Position numbers and translations under genes: made by a program. This document shows positions 63,101 through 64,000 of a stretch of 64,000 bases of DNA, piece by piece. The notes under the pieces are model-generated. The model ran no database searches. It worked only from the letters and a program-made list of their open reading frames with translations, and had not been told where the DNA came from. The DNA comes from Sipunculus nudus. Lineage: Eukaryota; Annelida; Sipuncula; Golfingiida; Sipunculidae. Within the stretch, counting starts at the first letter, position 1. Every line of letters begins with the position of its first letter. The stretch covers positions 32,305,558 to 32,369,557 of the forward strand of contig CM049310.1 of assembly GCA_026874595.1 (NCBI GenBank), in the 5' to 3' direction.

Positions 63101-63553
63101 ATCGTATCATATTCGCATATATATTATATATTCAAATTTATTATTATATCACGAAATATAAAATTATTAATACATTTGAAATTACCCTTCCCATGATTTT
63201 ATTGAAATCATGAAGTCTTTTTGGTATCCCATGGGGGGGGGGGGGGATTCTGAGGTTAACGATGTTCTCTGGCAAGCACGATATGATAATGAACGCTGAA
63301 TACCAGGAATTTTACTATTCATCATGGAGATAAAGAAAATGTAGAACAAACTAAAAACATATATATGATCTGAATGAACTAAAAATAGTGGCAAAAAATA
63401 CCGATATTGTATTGCAGGCTATGCATTTTGTTATATTTTTCTTTATTTTGTCATTGCAGAGAAGGTGTTGGTGGCCATTTTGGTTCCTGTTTGCATCGTG
63501 GTGTTTGCCCTGATCGTGGTTGCCTTGGTTTTGTGCATCAGGAAGAGAAACAG
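49489..63553 (+). CDS. Gene 3: Thr/Lys/Pro-repeat mucin-like single-pass membrane protein (3' partial)
   Basis: Three coding exons are visible: 49489-49525, 60124-60780 and 63460-63553. The first is 37 nt, the same length as in gene 2, encodes [12 protein letters not shown] and ends GGCAG|gtagga in phase 1. Exon 2 completes the signal peptide ([17 protein letters not shown]) and encodes about 219 residues: a short spacer with an NGT site, about five 10-residue units like [10 protein letters not shown], then about twelve 9-residue units, mostly TTVKPVTKK. It ends CCAA|gtaagt in phase 1. The third exon encodes [16 protein letters not shown] and the rest of a 25-residue membrane span, then RKRNR, and ends ACAG|gtaagt in phase 2. 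The cytoplasmic tail lies beyond the window. The ectodomain is O-glycosylatable and strongly basic, unlike gene 1. The 10.6 kb first intron and the link of exon 1 to exon 2 rest on phase, length match and signal-peptide logic, so exon 1 is less certain than the others. Confidence 0.68.
50596..50660. repeat. AT microsatellite
   Basis: Long TA tract broken by short A- or T-rich spacers. Confidence 0.9.
51077..51130. repeat. TA/TG microsatellite
   Basis: tatatatatatg passing into about 20 TG units. Confidence 0.9.
51158..51595. mobile_element. Element with TTCCATA inverted ends (low confidence)
   Basis: The left end ggtggctttccatatacatg and right end catacaagtatggaatggtg form an imperfect inverted repeat about 430 bases apart. 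The inside is rich in 'acgtatgcg' words. It resembles the TTTCCATG-ended element at 41388 but is more diverged. Confidence 0.4.
51806..52420 (+). repeat. Two direct copies of a 'caagatggcggccaagatgg' repeat
   Basis: Copy 1 spans about 51806-52090 and copy 2 about 52137-52420. Both carry tattagtccagcggttaagc-like, gaaagaagcatgaaa-like, caaagatggcggccaagat and gcattgcaagtactct-like blocks in the same order. A third copy lies inverted at 55735-56030. Confidence 0.8.
52605..52690 (+). mobile_element. tRNA-like SINE head (low confidence)
   Basis: cgattggtaaaacgctctgc resembles a tRNA A-box region, followed about 40 bases on by a degenerate B-box (gaagtttctgtccctg). The downstream body has no coding sequence. 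Confidence 0.35.
53108..53178 (-). mobile_element. tRNA-derived SINE head, minus strand
   Basis: On the minus strand the sequence reads gttgcctcgtggttaaggac, then gtaggtccgcggttcaaacc and ccgtcg. The A-box (TGGTTAAGGAC) and B-box (GGTTCAAACCC) have normal tRNA spacing, but the acceptor stem does not pair well, so this is a SINE and not a functional tRNA. Confidence 0.6.
54304..54920 (+). repeat. Direct repeat pair, ~85-bp unit
   Basis: caggtgtgagcttctacata, then cacgcatgtactct at 54319-54375 recurs at 54855-54910 with small changes. The flanking 'gaatccatacagc' and 'ataaaag' blocks are also shared. Confidence 0.75.
55017..55215 (-). mobile_element. Second copy of the tRNA-derived SINE
   Basis: Shares ccactctccatgg and gtggcgttcggt at one end and agcgttttaccac at the other with the element at 29982-30195, same orientation. 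The middle is strongly changed and the B-box is lost. Confidence 0.5.
55735..56380 (-). repeat. Inverted counterpart of the 51.6-52.4 kb repeats
   Basis: cggccatcttggccgccatc at 55861 and the following blocks are the reverse complement of the repeat at 51806. Farther right, gaaccgaaaccagtttcgaa at 56358 mirrors ttcgaaactggtttcggttt at 51652. The two regions form one inverted duplication about 4 kb apart. Confidence 0.75.
58012..58037. repeat. GA microsatellite
   Basis: About 12 GA units shortly before the gypsy fragment. Confidence 0.85.
58158..58553 (+). mobile_element. Ty3/gypsy pol fragment (RT to RNase H boundary)
   Basis: Plus-strand frames give [14 protein letters not shown], with a changed YxDD box, then after a shift [13 protein letters not shown]. 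The longest frame follows: [19 protein letters not shown], then [18 protein letters not shown], then after a last shift [10 protein letters not shown]. Order and spacing match the RT connection region of Ty3/gypsy LTR retrotransposons. No LTR, gag, protease or integrase is visible, and at least two frameshifts and one stop occur, so it is a dead fragment inside intron 1 of gene 3. Confidence 0.85.
59456..59759 (+). mobile_element. Harbinger-like MITE, copy 3
   Basis: Starts GGCAAAAAAAGTATGCTTC and ends AACCATACCTTTTTTTGGC. It is preceded by CTA and followed one base later by CTA. The inner sequence matches the 29178 copy through aaacatgtaaaagcactat and aaaattgacgcaggcg. A poly-G run (59703-59713) interrupts the right part. 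It lies in intron 1 of gene 3. Confidence 0.7.
60270..60760 (+). repeat. Coding minisatellite in gene 3 (30-bp then 27-bp units)
   Basis: 30-bp units (ggctaggcctgtcaccacca plus agaggaccac) fill 60286-60430. From about 60440, 27-bp units (accaaaaagaccacggttaa plus gcctgtc) fill the rest, with one longer unit near 60605-60640 that duplicates 'acggtt'. All steps are multiples of three, so the frame is kept. Confidence 0.9.
61223..61970 (+). mobile_element. TTAAAGGG-ended dispersed element, copy 2
   Basis: Starts TTAAAGGGGCCAAATCAGC and ends near cctgataatgttccttttg. It shares ordered blocks with 32308-32804 (aaaatattgccctgaaaccg, tcaggagatgccc, aaagcaaaactgaactgata). It is about 250 bases longer because of extra sequence near 61480-61780, including a reading frame without recognisable content. 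Confidence 0.65.
62989..63012. repeat. Poly-G run of 24
   Basis: Twenty-four consecutive G, followed by a GA-rich stretch. The longest homopolymer in the window. Confidence 0.9.
63232..63246. repeat. Poly-G run
   Basis: About 14 consecutive G, 220 bases upstream of the gene 3 membrane exon. Confidence 0.9.
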
Positions 63554-64000
63554 GTAAGTATTTTTTCTACTTTATATACCCAGGGGCGGACAGAAGAGAA
63601 AAACAGGGCCTAGAAATCTGAGTAAAGCCGTATTTCCATGTGGGCGTATTTGCGTGAACTGACAGACGTATATATTTGTACAGTGGATCTTGCAGGCCTT
63701 CCACAAAAGATGGAGAAGTGACGTCATATATTACCCTCAAATCTAAGAGTTCGCGACTCAGTAGATACGTATAAAAAAAGAATATAGGTTAATTCAAAAC
63801 CCAAACCGAAATTCCGTCTCTATGGTAACAAGTCGTTTCCTGCTTTCATAAATTCAACAAACATGCGGAGGGATTTACCAAAATGTTGATTTAAAACGAA
63901 ATTTCTTCGGTCATGTTAGGTGTTGTTAGAACGTAGTTTTTTAAAAGCTAACGATATGTCCAACTGACAGCGTACGTGCATGTAGACTAAGAGGCGTCAG
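63554..64000 (+). other. Intron of gene 3 running out of the window
   Basis: Begins gtaagt after the membrane exon. The cytoplasmic-tail exon is not reached. Confidence 0.55.
63625..63775 (+). mobile_element. Partial TTTCCATG-ended element
   Basis: gccgtatttccatgtgggcg, then cagtggatcttgcaggcctt and gtgacgtcatatattaccct match the left part of the element at 41388-41530. The right end is not seen. It lies in the intron after the gene 3 membrane exon. Confidence 0.55.

Larger units (their letters stand above)
60781..63459 (+). other. Intron 2 of gene 3
   Basis: From gtaagt to a tttgtcattgcag acceptor. Contains the TTAAAGGG element and poly-G runs. 61971-62988 shows no feature. Confidence 0.6.

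Overview
The window looks like intron-rich, AT-rich nuclear DNA of an invertebrate animal. Coding exons are short and far apart, splice sites are GT/AG, and most of the sequence is transposon relics, satellites and microsatellites. The mix (fold-back MITEs, tRNA-derived SINEs, non-LTR and Ty3/gypsy fragments, repeats built on 'aatatggccgccagagcac' and 'caaggtcaccag', long poly-G/poly-C runs) suggests a marine lophotrochozoan, most likely a bivalve or other mollusc. This is inference; no marker gene fixes the taxon.

I can support three genes, all on the plus strand. Gene 1 (exons 1768-2217, 3194-3290, 12958-12982; signal exon not found, probably left of the window) and gene 3 (exons 49489-49525, 60124-60780, 63460-63553; continues to the right) encode Thr/Pro-rich, mucin-like single-pass membrane proteins. 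Both put the repeat ectodomain in one exon flanked by phase-1 introns, and the membrane span in one small exon that starts in phase 1 and ends in phase 2. Gene 2 (exons 22408-22444, 25069-25347, 25714-25827, 26567-26586) encodes a secreted Asp/Ser/His/Glu-rich acidic protein of about 149 residues. Genes 2 and 3 each begin with a first coding exon of exactly 37 nt that carries half of the signal peptide and ends in phase 1. Together they look like a tandem family with one exon frame and very different low-complexity ectodomains. This is the most interesting content of the window.

Between genes 2 and 3 (34.1-38.7 kb) lies a decayed protein kinase gene. A glycine-rich loop, AIK lysine, DxKPxN catalytic loop, DFG, APE and helix-F segment appear in the right order in successive exon-like blocks, but stops and frameshifts break it. 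A second partial copy of the Gly-loop block sits at 38.28-38.64 kb with different lesions.

The rest is repeats. The 9.7 kb intron of gene 1 holds two truncated non-LTR retrotransposons on the minus strand (10.34-11.40 and 11.76-12.50 kb) and a 172-bp hairpin MITE (8.2 kb). Satellites with a ~145-bp period lie at 15.5-16.5 kb. A recent 1,656-bp tandem duplication (41.5-45.1 kb) has an older inverted third copy at 47.5-48.6 kb, which makes a large imperfect palindrome. A Ty3/gypsy pol relic lies at 58.2-58.55 kb in intron 1 of gene 3. Several MITE families occur in two or three copies each. I saw no rRNA, no intact tRNA and no CRISPR array.
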